A DNA stretch of 64,000 nt from Lysinibacillus contaminans. Its GTDB lineage: Bacteria; Bacillota; Bacilli; Bacillales_A; Planococcaceae. Positions 10,069 through 20,400 of the stretch are shown piece after piece. Under the pieces are notes generated by a model. It did no database searches, had not been told where the DNA came from, and worked only from the letters and a program-made list of their open reading frames with translations. The stretch is taken from NCBI RefSeq assembly GCF_001278945.1, contig NZ_LGRV01000003.1, positions 62,001 to 126,000 on the forward strand, written 5' to 3'. Every line of letters starts with the position of its first letter. Within the stretch, counting starts at the first letter, position 1. The position numbers were made by a program, and so were the translations under genes.

Positions 10069-11097
10069 ATGAAAAATTTTATCAATAATGTACTGACCGG
10101 TATGAGTATGGGGATTGTCGTTTGTTTAATACCAAATGCATTAGTGGGCGAGATACTAAAACTTATTATTCCCTATGTACCTCAACTTGAAATCATTTTA
10201 AATACTTCAATATTGGCTATGAGTCTATTACCTGTAATCATAGGAGTCATGACAGGCATTTGCTTTAAACTAACGCCTGTACAAACATGTAGTGTCGGGC
10301 TAGCGGCATTTGTGGGTAGTGGCGTATATACGATTGATCCAGAAGCGGGCATTACGATTGCTGGCATTGGTGTAGTTATTAATATAGGGATTACTACGGG
10401 TTTAGCTGTTCTATTTGTACAATTTTTAGGCAATAAACTAAAAGACTTTACGCTTCTTTTAATGCCTGCTCTTTCTATGTTTGTTCCAGGGTTAATGGGC
10501 AATGCAATTTTACCTTACGTACAAAAAGGCTCAGGTTATGTGGGTATTATTATTGAACAGTTAACAACATTACAGCCAATAGTAATGGGCTCATTAATTG
10601 CCATGATATTCTCTATCTTAATCATTTCACCGATTTCTACAATTGGCGTAGCAACAATAATTATGTTGTCAGGTATTGGAGCAGGTGCTGCGAACCTAGG
10701 TGTTTGTGCATCGGGCGTTGGGATGTGTATTGCGAGTTACAAAGCGAATAATATTGGAACAGCGATTGCGCACGTAGCATCTGCAAAAATTCAAATGCGG
10801 AATTTCTTTATGAAACCGAAAATTGCTTTTCCGATGATAATTACGGCAGGTGTTTTAGGCGCATTAGCTGGTGTTTTTGAAATTGTTGGTACACCTTATA
10901 GTGCAGGTTTCGGGTTAGGGGGCTTTGTAGGGCCTCTAAAATATTTAAGCTTAGTGGGCTGGACACCGTATCATATTACAGTTGCTGTATCATTATTCAT
11001 TGCGCTACCTATTATCATGAACGTGATTCTGTTACGTATCTTCTCGACAAAATTCAAATGGATTACTTCAGAGGATTATAAAGTGAATTATGAATGA
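10069..11097 (+). CDS. PTS EIIC-like polytopic membrane protein
   Basis: A 342-residue protein with about nine or ten hydrophobic helices and almost no soluble part. Its composition and the glycine-rich loops (VGLAAFVGSGVYTID, GLGGFVGPLKYL) resemble the PTS_EIIC_2 family (PF13303), a group related to sugar phosphotransferase EIIC domains but usually found without IIA/IIB partners. No IIA or IIB gene is nearby, so it may not be a true PTS permease. It has its own near-consensus promoter and a terminator, so it is a single-gene unit upstream of the ATP-grasp ligase. The substrate is unknown. Confidence 0.7.
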   Translation: MKNFINNVLTGMSMGIVVCLIPNALVGEILKLIIPYVPQLEIILNTSILAMSLLPVIIGVMTGICFKLTPVQTCSVGLAAFVGSGVYTIDPEAGITIAGIGVVINIGITTGLAVLFVQFLGNKLKDFTLLLMPALSMFVPGLMGNAILPYVQKGSGYVGIIIEQLTTLQPIVMGSLIAMIFSILIISPISTIGVATIIMLSGIGAGAANLGVCASGVGMCIASYKANNIGTAIAHVASAKIQMRNFFMKPKIAFPMIITAGVLGALAGVFEIVGTPYSAGFGLGGFVGPLKYLSLVGWTPYHITVAVSLFIALPIIMNVILLRIFSTKFKWITSEDYKVNYE

Positions 11098-11100
11098 TGG

Positions 11101-11128
11101 AAAAGTCTCCTTAGGGGGCTTTTTTTTC
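11101..11128 (+). terminator. Terminator after the EIIC-like gene
   Basis: Stem AAAAGTCTCC with GGGGGCTTTT, a 3-base loop and eight T's. Confidence 0.75.
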
Positions 11129-11195
11129 GTGAACATGTTAAAAAATATGATACACTAAACACTATACTAAAACACAAAAGAGAGTTGAATACCCA

Positions 11196-12422
11196 ATGGC
11201 AATGGAAAAAACATTTTTACCAATACTATTAGGATCAGATATGAATGCATATGGTATGGCACGTGCCTTTTATGAGGCATATGGCATTAAACCGCTTGTA
11301 CTTGGCCGTTCACATTTAACTGCCACACAAGATAGTCATATACTTAATTTCCAAGAAATTGATCGCTTAAATGAGCAAGACGTGTTTGCACCTGCACTGG
11401 CAGAGGTAGCAAAAAAATACGCAGGCCAAAATTTACTGCTACTCGCTTGCGGGGATGACTATGCAAAGTTAATCATTAAAAACAAACCAGCTTTACAAGA
11501 ACATTTCACAGTACCATACATCGACGAATCGTTAATGGACCAAATTTTATTGAAGGAAAACTTTTATAAAATGTGTGAGAAGTATAACTTCAAATACCCA
11601 GGTACGACGACGGTAACTGCAGAAAACTATGAAAACTTTACACCACCTTTTGCGTATCCAATCATTATAAAAGCATCGAATTCTGTTGAATACTGGGCTT
11701 GTTCATTCCCAGGGAAGAAAAAGGTGTTCGTGGCACATGATGAAGCAGAAAAAACGGCTATTCTAAAAGCAATCTATAGCTCAACATACCAAGATACGAT
11801 GATTATTCAAGAATTTATCCCAGGTGATGATTCGTATATGCGTGTGTTAAATGCGTATGTTGGCAAAGACGGAAAAGTAAAGCTAATGTGCTTAGGGAAC
11901 CCGATTTTAGAAGAACATTCTCCAGAGGGCATCGGCAGTTATGCAGCAATCATTACGACATATGACAAAGAGTTAATGGACCAAGTGCGTCATTTCCTTG
12001 AAGATATCGGCTACACTGGTTTTGCCAACTTTGACATGAAATATGATGTGCGTGATAAAAAATACAAACTGTTCGAAATCAACTTACGTAATGGCCGTTC
12101 AAGTTACTATGTAACAGCAAGTGGTCATAACTTAATGAAGTATGTTGCTGACGACCATATGCTAAATATTGAGCAAGATTTGACATATGTGCAGGACAAG
12201 CACTTATGGATGATCATTCCAAAAGGTGTGTTATTTAAATATGCATCGAATGAAAAGTTAAAACTCGAAGCGAAAAAACTGATTAGCGAAGGTAAGTATA
12301 CGAACTCTTTATACTTTAATGAAGATATGAATGCTAAACGCTGGGTGAAACTCACGTTAAACAATTTAAACTACTACCGTAAATACAAAAAGTACTTTAA
12401 TAATAAAGGGCTAGAAGAATAA
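11196..12422 (+). CDS. ATP-grasp ligase, candidate D-aspartate ligase
   Basis: A 408-residue ATP-grasp carboxylate-amine ligase. The N-terminal ILLGSDMNAYGMAR motif, LLLACGDDYAKLI near residue 80 and PYIDESL near 108 recall, from memory, Enterococcus faecium D-aspartate ligase (Asl), which adds D-Asp to the peptidoglycan stem lysine. The central domain has ATP-binding lysines (IIIKAS, then the IIQEFIPGDD lid) and the Mg-binding acid/asparagine set FEINLRNGR near 290-300. Lysinibacillus peptidoglycan is the L-Lys-D-Asp type, so such an enzyme is expected. An alternative is another amino-acid ligase of the same fold. Start: MAMEK, with GAGAG upstream (weak). It is monocistronic, ended by a strong bidirectional terminator. 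Confidence 0.72.
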   Translation: MAMEKTFLPILLGSDMNAYGMARAFYEAYGIKPLVLGRSHLTATQDSHILNFQEIDRLNEQDVFAPALAEVAKKYAGQNLLLLACGDDYAKLIIKNKPALQEHFTVPYIDESLMDQILLKENFYKMCEKYNFKYPGTTTVTAENYENFTPPFAYPIIIKASNSVEYWACSFPGKKKVFVAHDEAEKTAILKAIYSSTYQDTMIIQEFIPGDDSYMRVLNAYVGKDGKVKLMCLGNPILEEHSPEGIGSYAAIITTYDKELMDQVRHFLEDIGYTGFANFDMKYDVRDKKYKLFEINLRNGRSSYYVTASGHNLMKYVADDHMLNIEQDLTYVQDKHLWMIIPKGVLFKYASNEKLKLEAKKLISEGKYTNSLYFNEDMNAKRWVKLTLNNLNYYRKYKKYFNNKGLEE

Positions 12423-12427
12423 GTCGA

Positions 12428-12466
12428 AGAAAAAGCATGTAGACTCGATGTCCACATGCTTTTTCT
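12428..12466. terminator. Bidirectional terminator
   Basis: A 13-bp perfect stem (AGAAAAAGCATGT with ACATGCTTTTTCT) between two convergent genes, serving both. Confidence 0.88.
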
Positions 12467-12478
12467 TTATGCCTGACA

Positions 12479-12793
12479 TTAGACTTCCGTTAGTTCAACA
12501 ACGACACCAGAACGAGCGTCGGCTGCAAATTCAAATGTTTGCATTTCTCCTTCGTTCATTCGTGAAATACCACCACGGTAAACCGGAATCGTCATAAAGC
12601 CATTTGTAAAATTATCTGTTTTCATATAAATCCAAGAGCCATCAATAGGGGCATCTTTTTTAAATTCTTTTTTTATTTTTTCTAATACTTGACCTGCAGG
12701 TACATATGGAGAAACTTTTTCACTTGCTTCTTTAATAATGACAGCGGCTGCTAGGCCAGTGGCAACACCAATTAAAAAATCACGTAATTTCAT
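12479..12793 (-). CDS. Small membrane-anchored protein, YtzB-like
   Basis: A 104-residue protein with one N-terminal hydrophobic segment (FLIGVATGLAAAVII, residues 6-20), which resembles the start of YtxH-type proteins, followed by a small soluble domain ending FEFAADARSGVVVELTEV. That tail has the size and strand pattern of a PepSY-like domain. B. subtilis carries the small gene ytzB next to ytoP, and I take this as its counterpart, but I cannot prove it from sequence alone. GGAGGA lies upstream of the ATG at 12793. It is divergent from ytoP. Confidence 0.6.
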   Translation of the reverse strand: MKLRDFLIGVATGLAAAVIIKEASEKVSPYVPAGQVLEKIKKEFKKDAPIDGSWIYMKTDNFTNGFMTIPVYRGGISRMNEGEMQTFEFAADARSGVVVELTEV

Positions 12794-12968
12794 GGTTATT
12801 TCCTCCTTTTTCTATGGTTTCATTTTAGCATAGCTATTAGAGTGAGTGCACGTTCATAATTAAGCTCTTTTTATTAAATAGTTAGTATAGTACCAATATT
12901 TCGACTTAAAAAACGAATATGATACAATAAGAAAGGAAGAAAATATTACTTCGTTGGGAGAGAACATC

Positions 12969-14045
12969 ATGAACGAGGAAACATTACAATTATTTAAAAC
13001 CTTAACGGAATTGCCTGGTGCACCTGGGAATGAGCATGCTGTACGTGCGTTCATGCGTTCTGAACTAGAGAAGTATTCAGATGAAATTGTCCAAGATAAT
13101 TTAGGAGGCATTTTCGGCGTCAAACATAGTGAAGTGGCAGATGCACCGAAAATTTTAGTAGCGGGTCATATGGATGAAGTTGCATTTATGGTGACGTCAA
13201 TTACAGATAATGGAATGATTCGTTTCCAGACACTTGGCGGCTGGTGGAACCAAGTGATGCTCGCGCAACGAGTGGAAGTATACACGAAAAATGGCGCGAT
13301 TCCTGGTGTTATTTCATCCATCCCACCACATCTTTTAACGGATGCAGAGCGTGCAAAACCGATGGATATGAAAAATATGCTGATTGATGTTGGTGCAGAT
13401 AACAAGGAAGATGCGTTGGCACTAGGCGTTCGTCCTGGTCAATCAATCCTGCCAGTTTGTCCATTTACACCAATGGCAAATCCGAAGAAAATTATGGCCA
13501 AAGCTTGGGATAACCGATATGGCTGTGGACTTGCAATCGAGCTAATGAAAGAAGTAAAGGACGAAAAATTAGCTTCTCATTTATATTCAGGCGCAAATGT
13601 AATGGAAGAAGTAGGACTTCGCGGGGCACAAGTGTCTGCAAATATGATAAAACCAGACCTATTCTTTGCATTAGATGCGTCACCAGCAAATGATGCAGCT
13701 GGTGACAAAAATCAATTTGGTCAACTTGGTAAAGGGACATTATTACGTATTTTTGACCGCACAATGGTAACACATCGTGGGATGCGTGAATTTATATTAG
13801 ATACAGCGGAATCAAATAATATTCCCTATCAATATTTTGTCTCACAAGGTGGCACAGATGCAGGTCGGGTGCATACGTCAAATGACGGTATTCCTAGTGC
13901 AGTAATTGGTGTGTGCTCTCGTTATATTCATACATCAGCATCTATTATTCATATTGATGACTATGCAGCAGCCAAAGCGATGATTGTAGAATTAGTGAAA
14001 AAAACAGATCGTTCAACTTTATCGTCTATTTATAGTAATGTATAA
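12969..14045 (+). CDS. ytoP: M42 family aminopeptidase (YtoP)
   Basis: A 358-residue cytoplasmic dinuclear-metal aminopeptidase of the glutamyl aminopeptidase/PepA (M42) group. Metal and catalytic residues are visible in order: [25 protein letters not shown] (catalytic Glu-Glu), ALDAS and the late RYIHT histidine. The family makes tetrahedral or dodecameric particles that trim peptides. ATG 12969 is chosen over the upstream TTG because GGGAGAG sits eight bases before it. In B. subtilis the order ytzB-ytoP-ytpP-ytpQ is conserved; here ytpP is missing and a mobile element and two other genes lie in between. Confidence 0.92.
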   Translation: MNEETLQLFKTLTELPGAPGNEHAVRAFMRSELEKYSDEIVQDNLGGIFGVKHSEVADAPKILVAGHMDEVAFMVTSITDNGMIRFQTLGGWWNQVMLAQRVEVYTKNGAIPGVISSIPPHLLTDAERAKPMDMKNMLIDVGADNKEDALALGVRPGQSILPVCPFTPMANPKKIMAKAWDNRYGCGLAIELMKEVKDEKLASHLYSGANVMEEVGLRGAQVSANMIKPDLFFALDASPANDAAGDKNQFGQLGKGTLLRIFDRTMVTHRGMREFILDTAESNNIPYQYFVSQGGTDAGRVHTSNDGIPSAVIGVCSRYIHTSASIIHIDDYAAAKAMIVELVKKTDRSTLSSIYSNV

Positions 14046-14070
14046 TAGCTTTCATTGAATGCTTTGAGAA

Positions 14071-14111
14071 AAAAAGGGTGTCTCAAAAGTAATTTGAGAC
14101 ACCCTTTTTCT
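14071..14111 (+). terminator. Strong terminator after ytoP
   Basis: A 17-bp perfect stem (AAAAAGGGTGTCTCAAA with its complement), loop AGTAA and a T-run. Confidence 0.9.
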
Positions 14112-14169
14112 GCGAGAAAAGTGAAGCTAACAGGAAAGAATGTATAATTCAAGTTTATCATTTCTGGAG

Positions 14170-14420
14170 GAGGGCACTGAAAAACTCTAAAGTTGAAATT
14201 TTTTATAGTAATTATTTGCGGAAACATTACATTTTCGTTAAGGAGTGAGCGCGGCGGTGTGAGACTCCTACGGGAAAGTGAGACAGACGAGACCCCGTAC
14301 GAAGCAAAGCACAGGAGGAGGCTCGTCGCTCGCCCGCAGAAAACGAACGCCAGAGCGCTAAATCCTAATGACTGATTTTTATAAGAGTTTTATTGAGAGA
14401 ACCACTTTTTCAGTGCCCTC
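14170..14420. mobile_element. MITE-like element with IS1182-type ends
   Basis: A 251-bp element bounded by perfect 15-bp inverted repeats, GAGGGCACTGAAAAA and TTTTTCAGTGCCCTC. The outer 17 bases at each end are identical to the ends of the intact IS at 49719-51405, so its transposase could move this element in trans. It encodes no transposase. Bases 14242-14350 are a GC-rich module (starting ggagtgagcgcggcggtgtg) of a repeat type found in many Bacillaceae genomes; the rest is AT-rich. No clear target duplication was found at the edges. A short open frame inside (14193-14375) has no support as a gene. Confidence 0.82.
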
Positions 14421-14460
14421 TTTTTGGATCAATCTCTATACTTAGAAAGTAGGAATTTAC

Positions 14461-14982
14461 ATGAACATAGCAATTGGTACAACAAATAAGGCGAAAATTG
14501 GCGCTGTGGAAGTTATATCTAACAGAGTTTTCGAAAATACTGAATTTACATATTATAAGGCGGCATCAGATGTTTCTGAGCAGCCGATGACTACAGAAGA
14601 AACAAGACAAGGTGCAATAAATCGTGCGAGAAATACAATGGCATCGACTGGATCTGCTCTATCTTTTGGCCTAGAAGGCGGTGTCACGGAAATTGAAGGT
14701 GTTATGTATGTTTGTAACTGGGGAGCACTTGTATTAGCAGATGGTACGGTATTTACAGCAGCTGGTGCACAAATTGTATTACCAATAGAAATTGCCCAGG
14801 AAATAAGAGCTGGCAAAGAACTAGGGCCAGTAATGGAGGCGTACACACAACGACGTGACATTAGACAACATATAGGAGCCGTGGGTATTTTCACACAAGG
14901 TTTAGTGGATCGTCAGGCAATGTTTGAGCATATTGTAGCGCTACTTGTAGGTCAATATCTGTTTGTATTATCACATAATTAG
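14461..14982 (+). CDS. Inosine/xanthosine triphosphatase-like NTPase (DUF84, YjjX-like)
   Basis: A 173-residue protein of the YjjX/DUF84 family, which hydrolyses non-canonical nucleotides such as ITP and XTP and so cleans the nucleotide pool. Features: N-terminal IAIGTTNKAKIGAV (phosphate/nucleotide contact), an EQPMTTEETRQGAINRA helix and the FGLEGGV motif with its catalytic glutamate, the usual family pattern. Length is normal. The start has AAAGTAGG about ten bases upstream (weak). It directly follows the MITE-like element by 40 bases, so its promoter may lie in or at the edge of the element. B. subtilis has no such gene at this place. Confidence 0.82.
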   Translation: MNIAIGTTNKAKIGAVEVISNRVFENTEFTYYKAASDVSEQPMTTEETRQGAINRARNTMASTGSALSFGLEGGVTEIEGVMYVCNWGALVLADGTVFTAAGAQIVLPIEIAQEIRAGKELGPVMEAYTQRRDIRQHIGAVGIFTQGLVDRQAMFEHIVALLVGQYLFVLSHN

Positions 14983-15180
14983 ACTGTTCATTATAGTTAA
15001 AAACACATACTGCGATTGATTATTGTTTGAATTTTCATTAAAATATAAACAGATATATATTGAATTGAAGATTTGAACAAGTAAGTAACGCTACGGACAT
15101 TCCTGCCTAGCGTATATGTATAGGTAGTAGTATGTAGAATTATTAAGTGCAACTCATATAGTAATGAAAGGAAGAGAAAA

Positions 15181-15699
15181 ATGTCTCGTAAATGGCTACA
15201 AGTATCAGGACTTATATTTTTACTTTTGGGACTAACTGGCTGCAATCAATCTATGGATGAACAAATTACAAAAGGATTTCAACTAACCGAAAATGTGTTT
15301 GCTGAAAAACCAGAAAAACATACTGATACAATTGGTAATATTCAATTATATTTACCTTCAAAATATAATGTCGATGATAGCTCAGATAAATATAATATTT
15401 TAGTTTCTAAAGGCAAACAATCATATATTCTTTTTATTAATGATCGCGAAAAATCGGATAGTAAATTATATTACAATTTATTAAAGGAAGATAATACAAA
15501 GGAAATCATTGATGAAAAAACTTATGAAAAAGACAATGTTTTTGGATTCGCAGCTGTTTCTAAAACAGAAAATGAGGAAGAATTTGAACTTGTTGTTAGT
15601 AGTGGTGGCGTGAAAATGACTACCATTTCACCGGTGGAAGATATAGAGGATAATCTACATGAGATGACGAAAATCGTTCATTCGGTTAAGATAAAGTAA
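15181..15699 (+). CDS. Putative lipoprotein of unknown function
   Basis: A 172-residue secreted lipoprotein. The signal peptide ends in the lipobox LTGC with the modified Cys at residue 21, after a hydrophobic core LIFLLLG. The mature part is rich in Lys, Asp and Glu and predicted to be mostly beta strands; no known domain was recognised. GAAAGGAAGAG gives a good ribosome binding site before the ATG at 15181. It lies ahead of ytpQ, separated by a hairpin, and might be partly read through into ytpQ. Confidence 0.75.
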   Translation: MSRKWLQVSGLIFLLLGLTGCNQSMDEQITKGFQLTENVFAEKPEKHTDTIGNIQLYLPSKYNVDDSSDKYNILVSKGKQSYILFINDREKSDSKLYYNLLKEDNTKEIIDEKTYEKDNVFGFAAVSKTENEEEFELVVSSGGVKMTTISPVEDIEDNLHEMTKIVHSVKIK

Positions 15700-15717
15700 T
15701 TGCATAGTTTTGAACAA

Positions 15718-15749
15718 GACGGTTCACAAATTGTGAGCCGTCTCATTTT
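15718..15749 (+). terminator. Hairpin between the lipoprotein gene and ytpQ
   Basis: Stem GACGGTTCAC with GTGAGCCGTC, 5-base loop, then TCATTTTG. The T-run is interrupted, so it may be a partial terminator that lets some transcription into ytpQ-ytpR. Confidence 0.65.
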
Positions 15750-15769
15750 GTGAAAGGATGTGAAGATAA

Positions 15770-16594
15770 GTGAAGCAAATGGATTCAAATCAATTGGTAA
15801 CTTTATTAAAAACGCGATTAGGTGATGCTCGTTTTACTTATGAATACGATAAAAAACAAGATAAATTACGCTTGAATCATACAAAGTTAGGACATGGGAT
15901 GGAATTATCATTACCAGGGATTTTAACGAAATATAATGAAAAGCAAGATGCAGCGCTTGATGAAGTTATCTATACAATCGAGCAGACGTTTTCGGCGATG
16001 GAGCAAGAAAAAGAGCAGGGGTTTAGTGCGACTACACAAATTTATCCTGTTATTCGTGCTACATCTTTTCCGCAGTCCTCAAAAGAAGGACATGCCTTTA
16101 TTACGACGGAACATACAGCAGAAACACGTATTTTTTATGGGCTTGATGTTGGGAGAACGTACCGCTTTATTGACGAGTCGATGCTAGATGAGCTCCAATT
16201 AACAGTTGAGCAAATCCGTGAAATGGCGCGTTTTTCAGTGAAGCAATTACCGGTAACCTATAAAAAAGATGAAGTAGCAGGAAATCAGTTTTATTTTGTG
16301 AATGCCAATGATGGTTACGATGCGAGCCGTATTTTAAATGAAGGCTTTTTGAAAGACATGCACGCACAAATTGAAGGGGATATGACGGTATCTGTACCGC
16401 ATCAGGATGTGTTAATTATAGGTGATATTCGTAACGAAACAGGTTATGATGTATTAGCGCAGATGACGATGCATTTTTTCACAGTAGGTACTGTACCAAT
16501 CACGTCATTGTCATTTATCTATGAAGACGGGGAACTAGAACCAATCTTTATACTGGCAAAAAACAGAGTGAAAAAGGAGAAAAAGGAATCATGA
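15770..16594 (+). CDS. ytpQ: DUF1444 protein YtpQ
   Basis: A 274-residue soluble protein of the DUF1444 (YtpQ) family, whose biochemical role is not established. The GTG at 15770 is preceded by AAAGGATG at a suitable distance; an internal ATG nine bases on is the alternative. The last four bases, ATGA, overlap the ATG of ytpR, so the two are translationally coupled, as in B. subtilis ytpPQR. The family is widespread in Firmicutes. Confidence 0.85.
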   Translation: MKQMDSNQLVTLLKTRLGDARFTYEYDKKQDKLRLNHTKLGHGMELSLPGILTKYNEKQDAALDEVIYTIEQTFSAMEQEKEQGFSATTQIYPVIRATSFPQSSKEGHAFITTEHTAETRIFYGLDVGRTYRFIDESMLDELQLTVEQIREMARFSVKQLPVTYKKDEVAGNQFYFVNANDGYDASRILNEGFLKDMHAQIEGDMTVSVPHQDVLIIGDIRNETGYDVLAQMTMHFFTVGTVPITSLSFIYEDGELEPIFILAKNRVKKEKKES

Positions 16595-17205
16595 ACGTAT
16601 TTTATAACAAGCAATATGTCGGAGATGTATTACTAGTACAATTAGCAACAGAAGCAATCGTAAAAACAGTTGTGGAACGTGCTGGCGACATTGCGATTTT
16701 AAAAGAAGCACAAACAGGCGAAATCAAAGCCTTTAATTTATTCAATGCAAGTAGCTATGTAAAAACAGAAGCACAAGGTAATGTTGAAGTAACACCGGAG
16801 CTTGTGGAACAGATTGAGGCTGCAATTGAAAAAAATGGTGCATCTATTAGTTTGGATGTAGACTTCTCACCAAAATTCGTAGTAGGTTTTGTGGAGACAA
16901 AAGAAAAACATCCAAATGCAGATAAATTAAGCATTTGTACAGTTAACGTAGGTGAACAATCTTTACAAATCGTATGTGGAGCACCAAATGTCGAAGCAGG
17001 CCAAAAAGTAGTTGTTGCTAAAATAGGTGCTGTTATGCCTTCAGGTATGCTTATTAAAGAAGGAAACCTTCGTGGTGTAGATTCTTTCGGCATGCTTTGC
17101 TCAGCGCGTGAATTAGCGATTCCGAACGCACCCTCTGAAAAAGGGATTTTGGTGCTACCAGCAGATGCAGTAGTCGGAAGTGCATTTGAAGCCCCAACTC
17201 GCTAA
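16591..17205 (+). CDS. ytpR: YtpR, tRNA-binding-domain protein
   Basis: A 204-residue protein with an N-terminal DUF4479-like domain (residues 1-90) and a C-terminal OB-fold tRNA-binding domain (about 95-200) of the type found at the N terminus of the phenylalanyl-tRNA synthetase beta chain, in EMAPII and in CsaA. Visible marks are VGFVETKEKHPNADKLSICTV, CGAPNVEAGQKVVVA and SFGMLCSARELAI, all conserved in that fold. YtpR is a stand-alone homologue; its RNA target is not known to me. It overlaps ytpQ by four bases and is followed by a terminator before sftA. Confidence 0.88.
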   Translation: MNVFYNKQYVGDVLLVQLATEAIVKTVVERAGDIAILKEAQTGEIKAFNLFNASSYVKTEAQGNVEVTPELVEQIEAAIEKNGASISLDVDFSPKFVVGFVETKEKHPNADKLSICTVNVGEQSLQIVCGAPNVEAGQKVVVAKIGAVMPSGMLIKEGNLRGVDSFGMLCSARELAIPNAPSEKGILVLPADAVVGSAFEAPTR

Positions 17206-17223
17206 AATATCATAGGTTTTTAG

Positions 17224-17268
17224 AAAAATCGTTGAGTTGCTAATAGATAGCTGACTTAACGATTTTTT
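17224..17268 (+). terminator. Terminator after ytpR
   Basis: Stem AAAATCGTT with AACGATTTT plus inner pairs (AGT/ACT, GCT/AGC), with a T-run. Confidence 0.8.
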
Positions 17269-17419
17269 GTTGTTTTTGGGCTGATAAATACGAGTTTCTA
17301 TGTGACTTTTATGGTATGCTTTTTTTATACAGAAGATGCGTTCTGTTTTTCAAAAAGTCAATCTTTTAAAAACGTCAGCAACACTATAAATGAAGTGTAT
17401 CAGAAATGAGTGAATTAAC

Positions 17420-20400
17420 ATGAATTGGTTTAAAAAACAAGTTAATAAATACTTAGATAAAAATGAAGATAATGAGAGATATGATGATCAGTATGAAGAC
17501 GAACAAGATTTCTCGCAGCAAGAACAATCTGATTATATGGCACCACAAAAACAAAGAACTTTTCGTTTTCCAATAATAGAAGACAAAGAAGTTGCAGCTT
17601 CAACTCAGTCGAAACAAAAAGAAGCTTTCAATCAAATGGATGATACTTATTACGGACAACAAGAAGACTTATCATTACCAAAGCACTTAAATAACCATAT
17701 AGTCGATTCAAGTGTCTATGATGTGGAAATTTCGGGGATTCGCGAGCTATTAGAAAACCGTTCTAAGCGTACAGGTAGAACCACAATTACACGTAGTCAG
17801 TCTATAAAAGAACCTCGCACGAGGGAACAGAAGGTTTTTCGTGATACACAAAGCTTCCCTAAAAAACAAGAAGCTACTAAAAAGCAAGAATTTCCTAAAA
17901 AACAAGATTCTATTACAAAACAAGAACGACCTGTCGAAAATAGTTCACCACCGAATCGCAAACGCTTTGTACCAACGGATGTCCCGTCACCGGTTTATGG
18001 TTTTGCAAAACCAAGCCCAATTGAAACATTGTTAGAGAAACGTAAGGAAGGACAAGAAGAAGTCACTTCGATATTAATACATGGAAAAGAAACGACATCA
18101 AATGAAGGTATTGAAAATATAATAGAAGAAAAAGGTCAAATTACTATGCAAGAGCAACTTGTAAATAGTATGCAAGAAAACGAAAAAATACCTGTTATAA
18201 CTGAGGAAGTAAACAAATCGGTACTGACATTCGATCAATTAGAATTCGAAGATATGCTTGAACCAGATGGCCCGCCTGATGAGCAAATAACGGTGCCAAA
18301 AACGACTTCATTTGCGGTTGATTTTGAAAATCAAGTGAAGGCGGCTATACAGCAGGAACTTACTGTGGAGCAATTATCAGCCGATCAAGCTGACATTCGA
18401 GTGAACGAAGTAATTGTTGAGCAAGTACAAATTGAAAATTCAACTTTCCATATTGGCGGAGTTACAGTTATGCAGCCAATAACTTCAGAAACAGGACTGC
18501 AAGGGGATGTTGAAGAGCAATCAATAGAATATACACCGAAGCGGGAGAGAAGTCGTATTCCGTTTAATGTATTAATGCTAAAATCAGATAAAGAAAAATG
18601 GAAAAATCGACAACAATCAAAGTTAGAGGAACCTTCTGTAAATGAAGAAGTGAAACAAATAATTACTTCTCCACTAATTCCAGTTGAAACAGCGGAACGG
18701 AAAGAAATAATAATAGAGGATCCTGAACCAGTAAATGTTAGTATGCCATCTATAGAAGTTCAACTTACACAGCCTAAAGCAACTACAAATTATGAAAAGG
18801 AAGCTGTATCCGTCATTACGATGGCACCAGTAGCGACATTAGAAAGACCAACTATTGAGATGGTAGTAGAAGATGAAATTGCGGCTACAACAATGATTGT
18901 TGAAGAAAAGCTAAATACAACTGCACAAGAGCTTAATGTTATTGCTAATGAACCAACTCTAGATATAGAGGAGCCACCTAAAGAAATAAATGAAAAATTA
19001 GTACAGCAAGAAGTAGTTTTGACCGACGAAATCCCTGTTATAGAAGCAAAAGTAATAGAAGAGCCAGTTAAGCCTTTGAGAGTATATCATAAGCCCGCTG
19101 ATGAATTTTTAGAGCCACCTGAAGAAGAAACGCAAGATACAGAGTGGATGGAAGCGCAAGGTCAAACATTAGTCGAGTCACTTTCGCATTTCCAAGTGTC
19201 TGCTCAAATTGAATCAATTATGCAAGGGCCAGCTGTTACGCAGTTTGAAATTACAGTAAGTCATGGCACGAAAGTAAGTAAAATTCGTAATTTGGCAGAT
19301 GATTTAAAGCTAGCTTTAGCTGCGAAGGATATTCGAATTCAAGCGCCGATTCCAGGGAAAAGTTCAATTGGGATTGAAATTCCGAACCGAGTATCACGTG
19401 CTGTGCGCCTATCTGAAGTAACGAATAGTAACTCCTTTATTGAATCTGATTCCCCTCTAGAAGCTGCACTTGGGTTAGATTTAACAGGTAAGCCGGTAAC
19501 GATTGATTTGCGAAAAATGCCACATGGGTTAATTGCTGGGGCAACGGGTTCGGGGAAATCGGTTTGTATAAATTCGATTTTGGTTAGTTTATTATATAAA
19601 GCTGCGCCACATGAATTAAAGTTAATGTTAATAGACCCGAAAATGGTTGAGCTTGCACCATTCAATCATATCCCGCATTTAGTGAGTCCAGTCATTACTG
19701 ACGTGAAGGCAGCAACTGCAGCGCTTAAATGGGCCGTAGAAGAAATGGAACGCCGTTATCAACTATTTGCGCACGCGGGTGCACGTGACATTACACGTTA
19801 CAATGCGATTGCTGATAAAAATAATGAGCATAGCTTAAAGTTACCGTATATTTTAATTGTAATTGATGAGCTTGCAGATTTAATGATGATGTCACCTGCC
19901 GACGTTGAAGAGGCGATTTGTCGTATCGCACAAAAAGCGCGTGCTTGTGGTATTCATTTAATTGTTGCGACGCAAAGACCATCTGTAGATGTTATTACAG
20001 GTCTTATTAAATCGAATATTCCTACACGTATTGCCTTTGCGGTATCGTCACAAATCGATTCACGTACGATATTAGATGGGCAAGGAGCTGAAAGGTTGCT
20101 TGGGCGTGGAGATATGCTATATTTAGGGAACGGGATGTCTGCGCCAGTGCGTTTACAAGGCACATTTGTGACGGACGATGAAATTGAGGCAATTATCGAT
20201 CATGTACGAGGGCAAGGAGAGCCTGATTATATTTTTGATCAAGAGGAGCTTCTGAAAAAAACAGAGGTGTCAGCTGAGCAGGATGATTTGTTTGAGGATG
20301 TATGTCGCTTTATTTTTGAACAAGGCGGTGCTTCAACATCACTCATTCAACGTAAATACCATATTGGTTTTAACCGTGCAGCGCGACTAATAGAGATGCT

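Noticed and set aside
14193-14375. Open frame inside the MITE-like element
   Set aside because: It runs across GC-rich repeat sequence, has no ribosome binding site and no family.
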